From Pseudomonadota bacterium (lineage in GTDB: Bacteria > Pseudomonadota > Alphaproteobacteria > Reyranellales > Reyranellaceae), in assembly GCA_018242505.1 (NCBI GenBank), contig JAFEBU010000071.1:1-64000 (forward strand): a stretch of DNA of 64,000 nt, read 5' to 3'. Made by a program: the position numbers and the translations under genes. Below, in pieces: positions 42,086 through 51,316 of the stretch; position 1 is the first letter of the stretch, and every line of letters begins with the position of its first letter. Below the pieces are notes generated by a model. It saw only the letters and a program-made list of their open reading frames with translations, had not been told where the DNA came from and made no database searches.

Positions 42086-44533
42086 ATGGGGTTGCCCGAC
42101 CTCTTTGCACGTTGGTTCGAAAGCCGTGGCTGGACGCCCCGGCGGCACCAGCTTGCACTGGTTGATCTGGCAGCCCAGCACCGGAGCGCCCTTCTGATCG
42201 CGCCGACCGGAGGTGGCAAGACCTTGGCCGGATTTCTGCCGTCCCTGATCGATCTCACGGAGCGACGGCAGGCCGGCAGGGATCTTGCCCATGCCAAGGG
42301 CAGGGGAGAGCTGCACACGCTCTATATCTCGCCGCTGAAAGCGCTGGCCAACGACATCCGTCGCAACCTCGAGGCACCGATCGCCGAGATGCAGCTTCCG
42401 GTGCGCGCCGAGAGCCGGACGGGCGACACGCCGCAAAGTCGGAGGCTGCGCCAACGCGAGCGGCCGCCGGACCTGCTGCTGACGACGCCCGAATCGCTGG
42501 CTCTGCTGCTCTCCTATCCTGACACGGAAAAGTTCTTCGCGAGCCTCCGCGCCGTCATTATCGACGAGCTGCATTCCTTCGTGACCTCCAAGCGCGGCCA
42601 TCATCTGGCATTGTGCCTTGCGCGGCTGGCGACACTTGCCCCACAGGCGCGCTTTGTCGGCCTCTCCGCCACCGTGGCCGACCCGCCGGAATTGGCCGAT
42701 TACCTGCGCCTGCGCGACTGCGATGAGGTCGAGATCGTCAAGGGCGAGCCCGGTGCCCCACCGGCAGTCACGATCGTCGATGCACACGAGCGGCTGCCGT
42801 GGGGCGGCCACATGGGCCAGCATGCCGTGCCCGAGGTCTACAACATCATCCGCCAGCACAAGACCTCGATCGTGTTCGTGAATACGCGGGCGCAGGCGGA
42901 ACTCACCTTCGACCGGTTGTGGCGCATCAATGAGGATAATCTCGCAATTGGCCTGCATCACGGCTCGCTGGCCGTCGAGCAGCGCCGCAAGGTCGAGGCG
43001 GCAATGGCGGTCGGCAAGCTGCGCGCCGTGGTTGCAACCTCGTCGCTCGATCTCGGCATCGACTGGGGGGATGTCGATCTCGTGATCCAGATGGGCGCTC
43101 CCAAGGGCGTCAGCCGCCTGATGCAGCGCATCGGCCGCGCCAACCATCGGCTCGATGAGCCGAGCCGCGCCATGATCGCCCCTGCCAACCGGTTCGAGGT
43201 GCTGGAGTCTCTGGCAGCGCTCGAGGCGATCGAGGCGCGCGAGCTCGACGGCGATCCGCCGCGGCCAGCCTGTCTCGATGTGCTGGCGCAGCATATCGTC
43301 GGCACCGCCTGCGCCCAGCCGATCGACCGTGAGGCATTCTTCGACGAAGTACGCCGTGCCCAACCCTATCGCGATCTGTCGCGCAAGGACTTCGACGACA
43401 CCTTCGATTTCGTCGCGACCGGCGGCTATGCGCTGGCAGCCTACGAGCGTTGGCATCGTTTGAAGCAGCTTCCTGATGGTCGCTGGATGCTGGCCTCACC
43501 ACTGGTGGCCCGCCAGTTCCGCATGAATGTCGGTACCATTGTCGAGCTGCCGCTCCTGAAGGTGAAGTTGCGGCGCGGACCGGTGCTGGGAGAGGTCGAG
43601 GAGGCCTTCATTCAGGGCCTCATACCGGGGGACACCTTCGTCTTTGCCGGCCGCTTGCTCCGCTTTGAGGGTGTAAAGGAACTGGCGGCCCATTGCTCGC
43701 TCGCGACCACGGGCGATCCCAAGGTGCCGGCCTACGGCGGCGGCCGCTTGCCGCTCTCCACCTTCCTTGCCGACCGTGTGCGCGGCATCCTGCAGGACCC
43801 GTCGCGGCATCCCAAGCTGCCGGCAGAAGTGCGCGAGTGGCTGAACCTCCAGCGCTGGCGCTCGACCCTGCCCGATAGCCGCACCCTCCTGATCGAGGGA
43901 TTTCCGCGCGGTAGCCGCCAATTCATCGTCGCCTATTGCTTCGAAGGCCGGAACGCGCACCAGACGCTGGGCATGCTGCTGACGCGCCGCATGGAGCGCA
44001 TGGGTCTGAAGCCGCTGGGCTTCGTGGCTACCGACTATGTGCTGGGCCTGTGGGGGCTCAGGCCACCGACGAAGGCTCAGCTCGATCAGCTTTTCGATGA
44101 GGACATGCTGGGCGACGATCTTGAAGCCTGGATGGACGAGTCCACCATGCTGCGCCGGTCGTTCCGCAATGTCGCGGTGATCGCAGGCCTGATCGAACGG
44201 CGCTTTCCCGGCGAGGAGAAGTCACGCCGCCAGGTCACTTTCAGTTCCGATCTGATTTACGATGCCTTGCGCAAGCACGAGCCCAACCACATCCTGCTGC
44301 GCGCCACGCGCCAGGATGCGGCCTGGCAGCTCGCCGATCTGAAGCGCCTGGGCGATCTGTTGAGACGGGCCAAGGGCCGCATCGAGTACCGACGTCTCGA
44401 TCGGATCTCGCCGCTTGCCGTACCGGTGCTGCTGGAGATCGGCAGGGAGCGGGTGCTCGACGGCACTGCCGAGGACGAGCTTCTGGACATCGCCGCGCAG
44501 GAGCTGATCGAGGAGGCGACCCGTCTTGCATAA
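42086..44533 (+). CDS. Ligase-associated DEXH-box DNA helicase, Lhr-like
   Basis: 815 aa from MGLPDLFARWFESRGW, the usual family start; the frame also has a GTG at 42044, which would overlap the exonuclease gene. Walker A IAPTGGGKTLAGF, DELH box VIIDELHSF, SAT motif GLSATVADP, motif IV-VI (SIVFVNTRAQAE, ATSSLDLGIDWGDVD, QRIGRANHR). The C-terminal Lhr-type domains are complete. It works with the neighbouring ligase and exonuclease. The PdeM endonuclease gene that often follows is missing. Confidence 0.93.
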   Translation: MGLPDLFARWFESRGWTPRRHQLALVDLAAQHRSALLIAPTGGGKTLAGFLPSLIDLTERRQAGRDLAHAKGRGELHTLYISPLKALANDIRRNLEAPIAEMQLPVRAESRTGDTPQSRRLRQRERPPDLLLTTPESLALLLSYPDTEKFFASLRAVIIDELHSFVTSKRGHHLALCLARLATLAPQARFVGLSATVADPPELADYLRLRDCDEVEIVKGEPGAPPAVTIVDAHERLPWGGHMGQHAVPEVYNIIRQHKTSIVFVNTRAQAELTFDRLWRINEDNLAIGLHHGSLAVEQRRKVEAAMAVGKLRAVVATSSLDLGIDWGDVDLVIQMGAPKGVSRLMQRIGRANHRLDEPSRAMIAPANRFEVLESLAALEAIEARELDGDPPRPACLDVLAQHIVGTACAQPIDREAFFDEVRRAQPYRDLSRKDFDDTFDFVATGGYALAAYERWHRLKQLPDGRWMLASPLVARQFRMNVGTIVELPLLKVKLRRGPVLGEVEEAFIQGLIPGDTFVFAGRLLRFEGVKELAAHCSLATTGDPKVPAYGGGRLPLSTFLADRVRGILQDPSRHPKLPAEVREWLNLQRWRSTLPDSRTLLIEGFPRGSRQFIVAYCFEGRNAHQTLGMLLTRRMERMGLKPLGFVATDYVLGLWGLRPPTKAQLDQLFDEDMLGDDLEAWMDESTMLRRSFRNVAVIAGLIERRFPGEEKSRRQVTFSSDLIYDALRKHEPNHILLRATRQDAAWQLADLKRLGDLLRRAKGRIEYRRLDRISPLAVPVLLEIGRERVLDGTAEDELLDIAAQELIEEATRLA

Positions 44534-44547
44534 GCCGATCCGGTACA

Positions 44548-45200
44548 TTGAGGCTCTTGTGGAGGCGCTGCGGCTGGCCATCGGTGCTGATTGACCTTGG
44601 GATCGGCACTGTGGGGCGCCTCCAGACAGCGCATATCGATCATAGCATTTGGGCGGTACGCTTGGCGGGGACATTTGCAGCCGTCATGATGCTGTCACTC
44701 TGGAGTCCGGTGGATCTTTTCTCGGGTGAATGCCTGGTTGCATTCGCCATGATCGGCGCCGGGCGCGTTGGGCTTGCCTATGCAGCAGCGGAAGTCGTGC
44801 GCGAACGGTCAAACTAAACCGACGCCTGAGAGTGTTGTGCCGGGGCCTGGCAGTGAGGCATCGACCGACCGGGTGGCGCGAATGCGCTACGCCACCGAGT
44901 TGGTACGGCAGTACCCTGGCGATCCGCGGGCCCACTTGATCCTTGGCCTTTTGCGGTTACAGCAGGGACCCTTTGCCGGCGCAGAGAAGACGCTGTGCAC
45001 GGTATTGGACATGGGCCGGATGGTCGACCCTTTCTTCAAGCCCAGCCTGGCATTGCGGATACCGCCCTGGTCACGCGTGGCCGGCTCGCGGCAACCGGAC
45101 CGAGGCGAGGGAGGCGGCGGCACCCCGTGCGGCCTTTCGGCTGATGCTCCCGCTGCTTGACTCCTGCTTGCAAAAGGTGCGGCCAAGCGTCTGCAGCTGA
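44548..45200 (+). pseudogene. Decayed TPR-containing gene, pieces in three frames
   Basis: Coding-like pieces lie in three frames. One is a membrane-like piece ending near 44817. The second, 44768-45110, has a TPR-like YATELVRQYPGDPRAHLILG and then FAGAEKTLCTVLDMGRMVD. The third, to 45200, has RTEAREAAAPRAAFRLML. The second and third read as one TPR region joined by a frameshift near 45060, since FKPSLALRI breaks off where a helix should continue. No single intact frame exists. The first piece may be unrelated. Confidence 0.45.
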
Positions 45201-45313
45201 CAAGGCTGCAACAAAAGGGATTGAGCAACGGCAGGGGAGCGGGCTATGACTCGCGCCGGGTGCAGGGTGTGGATGGTGCGTCAGTATTTGGGCGCCGAAT
45301 TTAGGAGGGGGGT

Positions 45314-45973
45314 ATGACGACGACCGTCGACCCAGCGCTTGAGGGGCAAGCAGCGAAGGTTTTTGGCACGATCATGGTGGGACGCTTCGAGGGCTTTCCG
45401 AGCCTGGTGAGCAGGGTCGGGAAACCAGCCATGGCCGATGTTTCCCGGCGTGTTCGTGAAATGCTCGATTACTATATCCGCCAGTACAAGGGCGCCGTCG
45501 TGCAGTCGAAGGGTGACGGCATCGTTGCGCTCTTCACGGCAGGCGAGGGCGACGACAATCATGCGGCGAGGGCCCTGGGCGCTGCGGTCGCGATTCGACG
45601 GGCATTCTCTGGTGAGTTCATGACCGTGCGCACGAGCGTGCATAGTGGATATGTGACAATGCCCGCGACTATTGGAATTGCCCGCAGCCTGGGCGAGGCC
45701 ACAGAAGACAATCGTATCAGCGCTTCCGACCGCACCGTCGAACTCGCGCAGGAGCAATTCGAGTTCGAAAGCGTCGGCCGCCATGAAGTTGGCGGCATCG
45801 GCGAGGTGGACATGTTCGAGGTGCGGGCTGTGGGCAGGAATTACGCCGGCAGGCTCAGCGCCTATCTTCATAGCGAACTCGATTCCCCTGATGACGATGC
45901 TGGTCGCGACAGCGAGGCCCTCCAGCGCAGCTTCCCCGTACTGCACGATATCATCCAGAGTGTGCGCCGCTGA
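45314..45973 (+). CDS. Class III cyclase-homology protein, probably catalytically inactive
   Basis: 219 aa behind AGGAGG. It aligns by eye with a class III cyclase domain: IMVGRFEGFPSLV at the first metal strand, VQSKGDGIVALF at the second, then HSGYVT. The first metal Asp (ADVVGYS in active relatives) is replaced by Arg in VGRFEG, and the Asn of the NxxxR motif is also absent (RISASDRTVEL). Only the GDG Asp remains. Likely a pseudo-enzyme with a nucleotide-sensing or dimer role. A small hypothetical protein follows 15 bp later. Confidence 0.8.
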   Translation: MTTTVDPALEGQAAKVFGTIMVGRFEGFPSLVSRVGKPAMADVSRRVREMLDYYIRQYKGAVVQSKGDGIVALFTAGEGDDNHAARALGAAVAIRRAFSGEFMTVRTSVHSGYVTMPATIGIARSLGEATEDNRISASDRTVELAQEQFEFESVGRHEVGGIGEVDMFEVRAVGRNYAGRLSAYLHSELDSPDDDAGRDSEALQRSFPVLHDIIQSVRR

Positions 45974-45988
45974 AAGGACGGTCCTGTC

Positions 45989-46255
45989 ATGGACTGGACC
46001 GGGCCAAGCGAGCGGATCGCACGTTGTGTCGAGGAGATCGAGAATATCGCTCTGACGATCCCCGACGAGGTGGCGCAACACGAGGCGACGCGGGCGGCGC
46101 TCGCGGCGTGTTTTCGCGACCTTGAAAAATTCAGTTACGAGCCCAGCGGCTTCCAGGTCGATCTGCGCCAAGCCTTGACGGAACGCGCGCTTGCCGTCGC
46201 AGGCGCCAATCCTCGTCTCAGTCTCGCTCTCGAGCGGGCCGTGGACTACATCTAA
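45989..46255 (+). CDS. Small hypothetical protein next to the cyclase-like gene
   Basis: 88 aa, mostly helical and acidic (IARCVEEIENIALTIPDEVAQHEATRAALAACF). No signal peptide or known motif. It is 15 bp downstream of the cyclase-homology gene, with AGGA upstream, so it probably forms an operon with it. Not recognised as a family. Confidence 0.6.
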   Translation: MDWTGPSERIARCVEEIENIALTIPDEVAQHEATRAALAACFRDLEKFSYEPSGFQVDLRQALTERALAVAGANPRLSLALERAVDYI

Positions 46256-46311
46256 GTACCGGGTCGCGGCCGCCAGGGCCTCTCGAAGCAACTGTTGCGG
46301 GTTGAGCCGTC

Positions 46312-46719
46312 CTATCGCTGCGGCAAACGCTCGAAGGCCGGCAAGCCGTCGGGGATCTGATGGAAGGCCTGCTTGTCGATGGTGTAGATCGCCATCTTCG
46401 GTGCGCCGAACAGGCTTGCGTCGTCGAGTGTGCCGACCTTCACGATCACGGCAGGGAAACCTGGTGGGCGGGTCGCCAGATGCGTCCCGCAGTCGGCGCA
46501 GAACTCGCGTGTCACGGGACGTTCGAGGTCGCTGCGCTTGAATTGCTTCGGCGTCCCTTTCGTGTAGGTGAATTCGGCCACAGGCATGGCGATGAACATG
46601 TTCGGCGCGCCGCCAGTGATATACTGACATTCGCGACAATGGCACTGCGCCTTCATCATCGGCTCGCCATCGGCCGCGTATCGCACCTTGCCGCAATAGC
46701 ATCCACCTTCGAGCTTCAT
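46312..46719 (-). CDS. GFA-family (CENP-V fold) protein
   Basis: 135 aa from MKLEGGCYCGKVRY; a longer reading to 46830 is not needed. Three zinc-type Cys groups: GGCYCG, CHCRECQYITGGAPN and CADCGTHLATRPP, exactly the GFA domain. Members were named for glutathione-dependent formaldehyde activation, but most have unproven activity. Third gene of a minus-strand run. Confidence 0.92.
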   Translation of the reverse strand: MKLEGGCYCGKVRYAADGEPMMKAQCHCRECQYITGGAPNMFIAMPVAEFTYTKGTPKQFKRSDLERPVTREFCADCGTHLATRPPGFPAVIVKVGTLDDASLFGAPKMAIYTIDKQAFHQIPDGLPAFERLPQR

Positions 46720-46795
46720 GGCATCCTCCCGACAGACCAACCTTGCATTGCGACGTCCGGCAGCGGTCTTGGCAATGACTATTTGGATCTCTCGC

Positions 46796-47809
46796 TCAAT
46801 CCCGGCCGAAATCGTCTCGGGTGAGCACATGCTTGCCGCTTTCGATGTCGCGCACGGAGATCATCGGATAGCCGACGCCCATGCTGCTGCTGGCGCGCCA
46901 AGCATCGACAATCATGTCGCGTGCAGCCGCGGCACCGGCGACGAGCCGAGCGGTTGCGAAGGCGATGCCGGCTGCGTTGCCATCGGTGAAGGCGCCGGCC
47001 TTTTCGAGCTCGTAGAACGGAACGACCTCGCGATGGCTGCCGAGGATCACCGCCCGCGCGCGGTCCTGGATCGTGCAGAGACAGGTACGATAGGTCGGCA
47101 TGTCACGTAGCACCGCCGTACGCTGGACGTTCGCCCGCACGAACGCACCTTCGAAATGGGCGTGGATGCCGCGTCGGGTCGAGAAGCCGCGTGGGTTGGG
47201 GAAGGGGCCCCAGCCGTCGAAATGCATGCTGACATGCAGCGGCTGGCTCGCATCGCCCGGGTAGTGGCTCCAGACGCCGAGGTCGCGGATCGTGAGCATC
47301 TCGCGGCGCTTTCGATCTTGATCGAACCAGGTTCGGTCGGCCGCGCTTGCCGCCGTACGCGCGCCAACCGATGCTGCGCGCCAGTAGGCGAAGTCTTTCA
47401 CAAGCTGTTGCCAGCCATCGACGATGGAGAGCGGCAGGTAACCGATCTTGTACTGCGTAAACCCCCGCCTGCGCAGCGCCGTATCATAAGCCTCGCGCGT
47501 GGGCGGCGTCAGCTCGAGCGGGAAGACACCCGCGACCGCCCCATCATCCGTCAAATCCACATAGTGGCCGGGGTCACGCTCGCTGTCATGTGTGAGCCCT
47601 GAACCCTTGGAACGATCAAGTTCGCGGCCGAATACGGCGATGGACGCCACCGCTTCGGGCGTGCGCACAAAAGCCGGCACTTCGTCTGGCAGGGTCTCTG
47701 CCGCCACGCCGCTCACATATTCGTGGCCCGTGGCGCCCCAGGCTAGGACGTGCGTCGGCGCAACGGCAGCTGCCAATGCAAGCACGCACAGCAACGCACG
47801 GACGGTCAA
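46796..47809 (-). CDS. S1/P1-type zinc nuclease-like secreted protein
   Basis: 337 aa. A signal peptide ends at VLA-WGATGHEY, exposing an N-terminal Trp and a nearby His, the mature-end zinc ligands of S1/P1 nucleases and phospholipase C. Further likely ligands are in DPGHYVDL, VWSHYPGDASQPLHVSMHFDGW and HAHFEGAFV. Its ATG overlaps the upstream gene stop. Periplasmic or secreted; whether it acts on nucleic acid or phospholipid is not certain. Confidence 0.82.
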   Translation of the reverse strand: MTVRALLCVLALAAAVAPTHVLAWGATGHEYVSGVAAETLPDEVPAFVRTPEAVASIAVFGRELDRSKGSGLTHDSERDPGHYVDLTDDGAVAGVFPLELTPPTREAYDTALRRRGFTQYKIGYLPLSIVDGWQQLVKDFAYWRAASVGARTAASAADRTWFDQDRKRREMLTIRDLGVWSHYPGDASQPLHVSMHFDGWGPFPNPRGFSTRRGIHAHFEGAFVRANVQRTAVLRDMPTYRTCLCTIQDRARAVILGSHREVVPFYELEKAGAFTDGNAAGIAFATARLVAGAAAARDMIVDAWRASSSMGVGYPMISVRDIESGKHVLTRDDFGRD

Positions 47810-48192
47810 GCCCGCGGCTCCTTGTCGAGCGAATCAAGCCATCGACGGGCCGGATGCGGCTCCCCGAAGATTTTGAGCGGCCGGCGCGCGGCGGCGAGAG
47901 CAGCGTCGTGGCGCGTATACTCGTACTGCTCGTCGGCAAGGGCCACGATCGCTGGCGGTTCCATCGGTTCAGGCACCGATGGAAAGGCCTGGATGCGCGC
48001 TCCGCGCGCCAACATGTCATCGTCGCCGAGGCCCGCGACGGCATCGTGCAGTTCGAATATCTTGCGGTAGGGCATGGCGTCTGCGACGCCGCCGCCGTCA
48101 AGATAGGCTTCGATATCGGAGAGACCGGCGACATCCCTGCATACTGCAACGACGAGGCGGGTTGGATAAGGTATGGTCCGGTGGATCGGCAT
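47806..48192 (-). CDS. Conserved-looking hypothetical protein
   Basis: 128 aa. It contains VVAVCRDVAGLSDIEAYLDGGG at the N-terminus, LADEQYEYTRHDAALAAARRPLKIFG and a C-terminal ARRWLDSL. No transmembrane segment or known catalytic motif. Translationally coupled (ATGA) to the S1/P1-type nuclease, which suggests a joint role, but I do not recognise the family. Confidence 0.7.
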   Translation of the reverse strand: MPIHRTIPYPTRLVVAVCRDVAGLSDIEAYLDGGGVADAMPYRKIFELHDAVAGLGDDDMLARGARIQAFPSVPEPMEPPAIVALADEQYEYTRHDAALAAARRPLKIFGEPHPARRWLDSLDKEPRA

Positions 48193-48293
48193 CTTCAGCA
48201 GATGACTATGCCTGCTCCCGATATCTATGCAACTGTTACCGCGGAGTATTCCTTGACGTCCGCGATCGCGGATTTGCCGAACGAGGCTGGATC

Positions 48294-48440
48294 GTGAGTA
48301 GGGGCCGGAGCAAAGGAACCTGGGCAGTGGTGGGGCTTCTGCTTGCCCTGCTGGCGTTGGCCCTCATCGTTCTTTACGAGGGCTGGGCCTTGCCGGCGAT
48401 GAGGGCACGGTCATGTCCACCAACGGCTGGATCGCCATGA
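48294..48440 (+). CDS. Small single-helix membrane protein (possible)
   Basis: 48 aa from GTG 48294. One strong hydrophobic helix, GTWAVVGLLLALLALALIVLYEGWALP, between a basic N-terminus and a Pro-rich tail. It overlaps the next small ORF by 28 bp in another frame. Could be real or by chance; the helix and basic N-end give it some support. Confidence 0.4.
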   Translation: MSRGRSKGTWAVVGLLLALLALALIVLYEGWALPAMRARSCPPTAGSP

Positions 48441-48523
48441 TGCTCGGCATTGTGGCTACGCTGGCCCTTGGTGTGGGCCTGATGGCGCTCATCTTCTACA
48501 GCCATCGGCGAGGGCACGACTGA
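48413..48523 (+). CDS. Small single-helix membrane protein
   Basis: 36 aa: MSTNGWIAMMLGIVATLALGV then LMALIFYSHRRGHD. One membrane helix with a basic cytoplasmic tail (positive-inside). A clean ATG and a compact, plausible sequence. No assigned function. It lies between the small GTG ORF and the MFS gene. Confidence 0.55.
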   Translation: MSTNGWIAMMLGIVATLALGVGLMALIFYSHRRGHD

Positions 48524-48669
48524 AGCGGGTTTTGCTCGACCGCCAGACCGGCAGCTCTCCATTCGGAATAGCTGTCTTCGGAGCGTCGTGCCGTGAAGCC
48601 GCACTTGCGTAAGAACGCGACGGCCTCGAAGGCAGGCACGCAGTGAGGACGGCGGCAGTAGGCGGCGAC

Positions 48670-49935
48670 ATGATTTTGCGACATTCCGCAGGTGACGCAC
48701 CGACGACTGTCACGCCAGGGATCTCCGGCGTGCGGCTGGGCTTGCGTGAAAACTGGCGGCAGTTCGCGCTGCTCGTCCTCGTCAACGCCTTTGTCGGCGG
48801 CATGGTCGGGCTGGAGCGCACGGTGGTGCCTTTGGTCGGCACGGAAGAGTTCAGGATCGTCTCGACCACCATCATTGTCTCCTTCATCGTGAGCTTCGGC
48901 ATCATCAAGGCGGTAACCAATCTGGTCTCGGGGCATTTCGCCGACCTCTGGGGTCGCAAAGGGCTGCTTGTCCTGGGTTGGCTGGTTGGCCTGCCGGTGC
49001 CCTTCATGGTTGCGTGGGCGCCGAACTGGGGTTGGGTGGTCGCGGCCAACGTATTACTCGGCATCAATCAGGGCCTCGCCTGGTCGATGACGGTGATCAT
49101 GAAGGTCGACCTGGTCGGCCCGAAGTCGCGCGGTCTTGCCGTCGGTCTCAACGAATTCGCGGGTTACCTCTCGGTCGGTGTGACGGCCTTCCTGACCGGC
49201 TACATCGCCCAGCGCTACGGGCTGAGGCCGGCGCCGTTCTACCTTGGCATCGGCTACGCCGTGCTCGGGCTCGTTCTTTCCGTATGGTTGGTGCGCGATA
49301 CACGTGCGCATGTGGCGCTGGAAGTCAGCGACCATGACGTGGCGGGCGAGCAGCTGACCTTCTGGCAGATCTTCCGCCGCACGTCGTTTGGCAATCGCAG
49401 CATGTTTGCCGCTTCCCAGGCCGGCCTCGTGAACAATCTCAATGACGGCATGAGCTGGGGCATCTTCCCGCTCTTCTTCGTGGGCTTCGGTCTCAGCGTC
49501 GAGCGCATCGGCATCCTGAAGGCGGTCTATCCGGCGGTGTGGGGCGTGCTGCAGACCGTGACCGGTCCGCTGAGCGACCGCTGGGGCCGCAAGGGTCTGA
49601 TCGTCGCCGGCATGTGGGTACAGGCGGCAGGTCTCCTCATGACCGCGGTTACGACAAGCTTCGGCTGGTGGCTCGGCGCCAGCGTCCTGCTGGGAGTCGG
49701 CACCGCGATGGTCTATCCGACGCTGATCGCCGCCGTCTCGGATGCCTCCCATCCGTCGTGGCGCGCGCGCTCGCTAAGCGTCTATCGATTTTGGCGTGAC
49801 CTGGGCTACGCGATCGGCGCCCTGTCGGCAGGCATCATCACCGACATGTTCGGCGCGGCCACGGCGATCGGCGCCGTTGGAGCGCTCACCTTCATGTCGG
49901 GTGTTGTCGCTGGCTTCGCCATGAAGGCGGACTGA
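48670..49935 (+). CDS. MFS transporter
   Basis: 421 aa from ATG 48670; an ATG-like start at 48643 would add nine residues. 12 membrane helices. FADLWGRKGLL and LSDRWGRKGLIVAG are the two MFS motif A copies in loops 2-3 and 8-9; GLNEFAGYLSVG is in helix 5. AFVGGMVGLERTVVPLVG is helix 1. Exporter or drug/sugar transporter of unknown substrate. Convergent with senA. Confidence 0.88.
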   Translation: MILRHSAGDAPTTVTPGISGVRLGLRENWRQFALLVLVNAFVGGMVGLERTVVPLVGTEEFRIVSTTIIVSFIVSFGIIKAVTNLVSGHFADLWGRKGLLVLGWLVGLPVPFMVAWAPNWGWVVAANVLLGINQGLAWSMTVIMKVDLVGPKSRGLAVGLNEFAGYLSVGVTAFLTGYIAQRYGLRPAPFYLGIGYAVLGLVLSVWLVRDTRAHVALEVSDHDVAGEQLTFWQIFRRTSFGNRSMFAASQAGLVNNLNDGMSWGIFPLFFVGFGLSVERIGILKAVYPAVWGVLQTVTGPLSDRWGRKGLIVAGMWVQAAGLLMTAVTTSFGWWLGASVLLGVGTAMVYPTLIAAVSDASHPSWRARSLSVYRFWRDLGYAIGALSAGIITDMFGAATAIGAVGALTFMSGVVAGFAMKAD

Positions 49936-49984
49936 AAAGCCATGAACCTGCATGGGCACGCCGTGCAAGGCGGACCGGGCGGAC

Positions 49985-51316
49985 TTACAACGCGCAGGTG
50001 CGGAAGCCGGCGAAGACGTCGCTGCGGTCGGGTGTAAAGAAGTTGCGGTAGGCGGGGCGGGCGATGCGCGCACTGGTTGCCCAGCATCCGCCGCGCAGGA
50101 CCTTTCGTGTCCCGAACCAGGGTTGCGAATAGTCCTTGTACGGATCGGCGAAAAAGCCGCCGAACGGCAGAAAGTCCGACGCAGTCCATTCCCAGACATT
50201 GCCGATCATCTGGCGGCAGCCAAAGGCGCTGTCGCTGCCGGCAAAAGCGGCGACGTCGGCGGGGCGATCGAAGGCGAAATCGAGATTGGCACGTGTCGTG
50301 TTCGGCGGGTCGTCGCCCCACGGCCAGCGTCGGCGGTAATCGCTGAGCGTCGAACGGCCCGCTGCGGGCTCACCGATCGCGGCTGCCTCCCATTCGGCTT
50401 CGGTCGGCAACCGCCGCTTGGCCCAACGGCACCAGGCGTCAGCCTCGAACCAGCTCACGAAGATGACAGGCGCGTTGGGCGCCAGCTCCTCGCTTCCGCG
50501 GTAGCGGCGGGCGGTCCAGGCGCCGTCACGCTTGGGCTGCCAGTAGACCGGTCGCTCGGCATTCTTGCGTTCGCGCCACGCCCAGCCGGCATCGCTCCAG
50601 AATTCCCGTATGCGATAGCCGCCTTCGTCGACGAAAGTCGCGAACTCGGCATTGGTGACGGGCGCGCGAGCCATGCGGAAGGGCTCAAGCGCCACCTCGT
50701 GTGCCCACTTCTCGTTGTCGAAGACGAAACCCTCGCATGACGTCGAACCCAGCCGCCAGGTTCCACCCGGAACCGAGGCATCGCCCGCGAGTCCGCCCGC
50801 GGGCGGCGGCGCACGGTCGGTGAGAGCGATAGGCGGCGCGTAGCCCAGCGTCTGGCGCATGTAGGTCAACGCTTCAACATGCATATCTTCATGGCGGATG
50901 GACAGGTCGTAGAAATAGCGCGCCTCGTCGTCGATGCCGTTGACGAGGTCCTCCTGTCTCGCGAGCACGTCGGCCATGTAGTCGAAAGTTTCGGCGCGAT
51001 CCGGAAGGTCGAGATGCCAGCGTGTCTTGTGGGCGACGTTGCTCGAATCCCACAGCCGATCGCTACGTTCGATGAGCGGCGCCCGACCCGCAGCGTGGCG
51101 CAGCGTCCAGTACTCGTGGAACCACGCGACGTGACCGATCTCCCACAGCACCGGATTGACGATCTCGAGATAGGGGCCCATCAATTCGGCCGATGACAGA
51201 TCTTCCGTCAAACGCCGGGTGCGATGACGGGCCTCGCGCAGTTGCGCCACGAGTTCGGCAGCGGATGCATCGCTTGTCGGCCGCTGGGGATGCGCGAGGC
51301 CATGGATATGGTCCAT
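49985..51316 (-). CDS. senA: Selenoneine synthase SenA-like (EgtB-family iron enzyme)
   Basis: 443 aa from MDHIHG. The DinB-like N-terminal domain carries iron ligands: H62 in WEIGHVAWFHEYW and the pair H142-x3-H146-x-E148 in IRHEDMHVE. The FGE-sulfatase-like C-terminal domain contains WKRLPTEAEWE-like text, NVWEWTASDF and VLRGGCWATS. EgtB would make ergothioneine; the divergent neighbour being SenB makes SenA, which joins selenosugar to hercynine, the better call. Start codon uncertain (51316 or 51325); the 51316 start overlaps the senB ATG by 2 bp. Confidence 0.8.
   Translation of the reverse strand: MDHIHGLAHPQRPTSDASAAELVAQLREARHRTRRLTEDLSSAELMGPYLEIVNPVLWEIGHVAWFHEYWTLRHAAGRAPLIERSDRLWDSSNVAHKTRWHLDLPDRAETFDYMADVLARQEDLVNGIDDEARYFYDLSIRHEDMHVEALTYMRQTLGYAPPIALTDRAPPPAGGLAGDASVPGGTWRLGSTSCEGFVFDNEKWAHEVALEPFRMARAPVTNAEFATFVDEGGYRIREFWSDAGWAWRERKNAERPVYWQPKRDGAWTARRYRGSEELAPNAPVIFVSWFEADAWCRWAKRRLPTEAEWEAAAIGEPAAGRSTLSDYRRRWPWGDDPPNTTRANLDFAFDRPADVAAFAGSDSAFGCRQMIGNVWEWTASDFLPFGGFFADPYKDYSQPWFGTRKVLRGGCWATSARIARPAYRNFFTPDRSDVFAGFRTCAL

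Noticed and set aside
49985..51316. Ergothioneine EgtB instead of SenA
   Set aside because: No egtD lies nearby and the divergent neighbour is a SenB-type protein, so SenA is favoured, though a phylogeny would be decisive.
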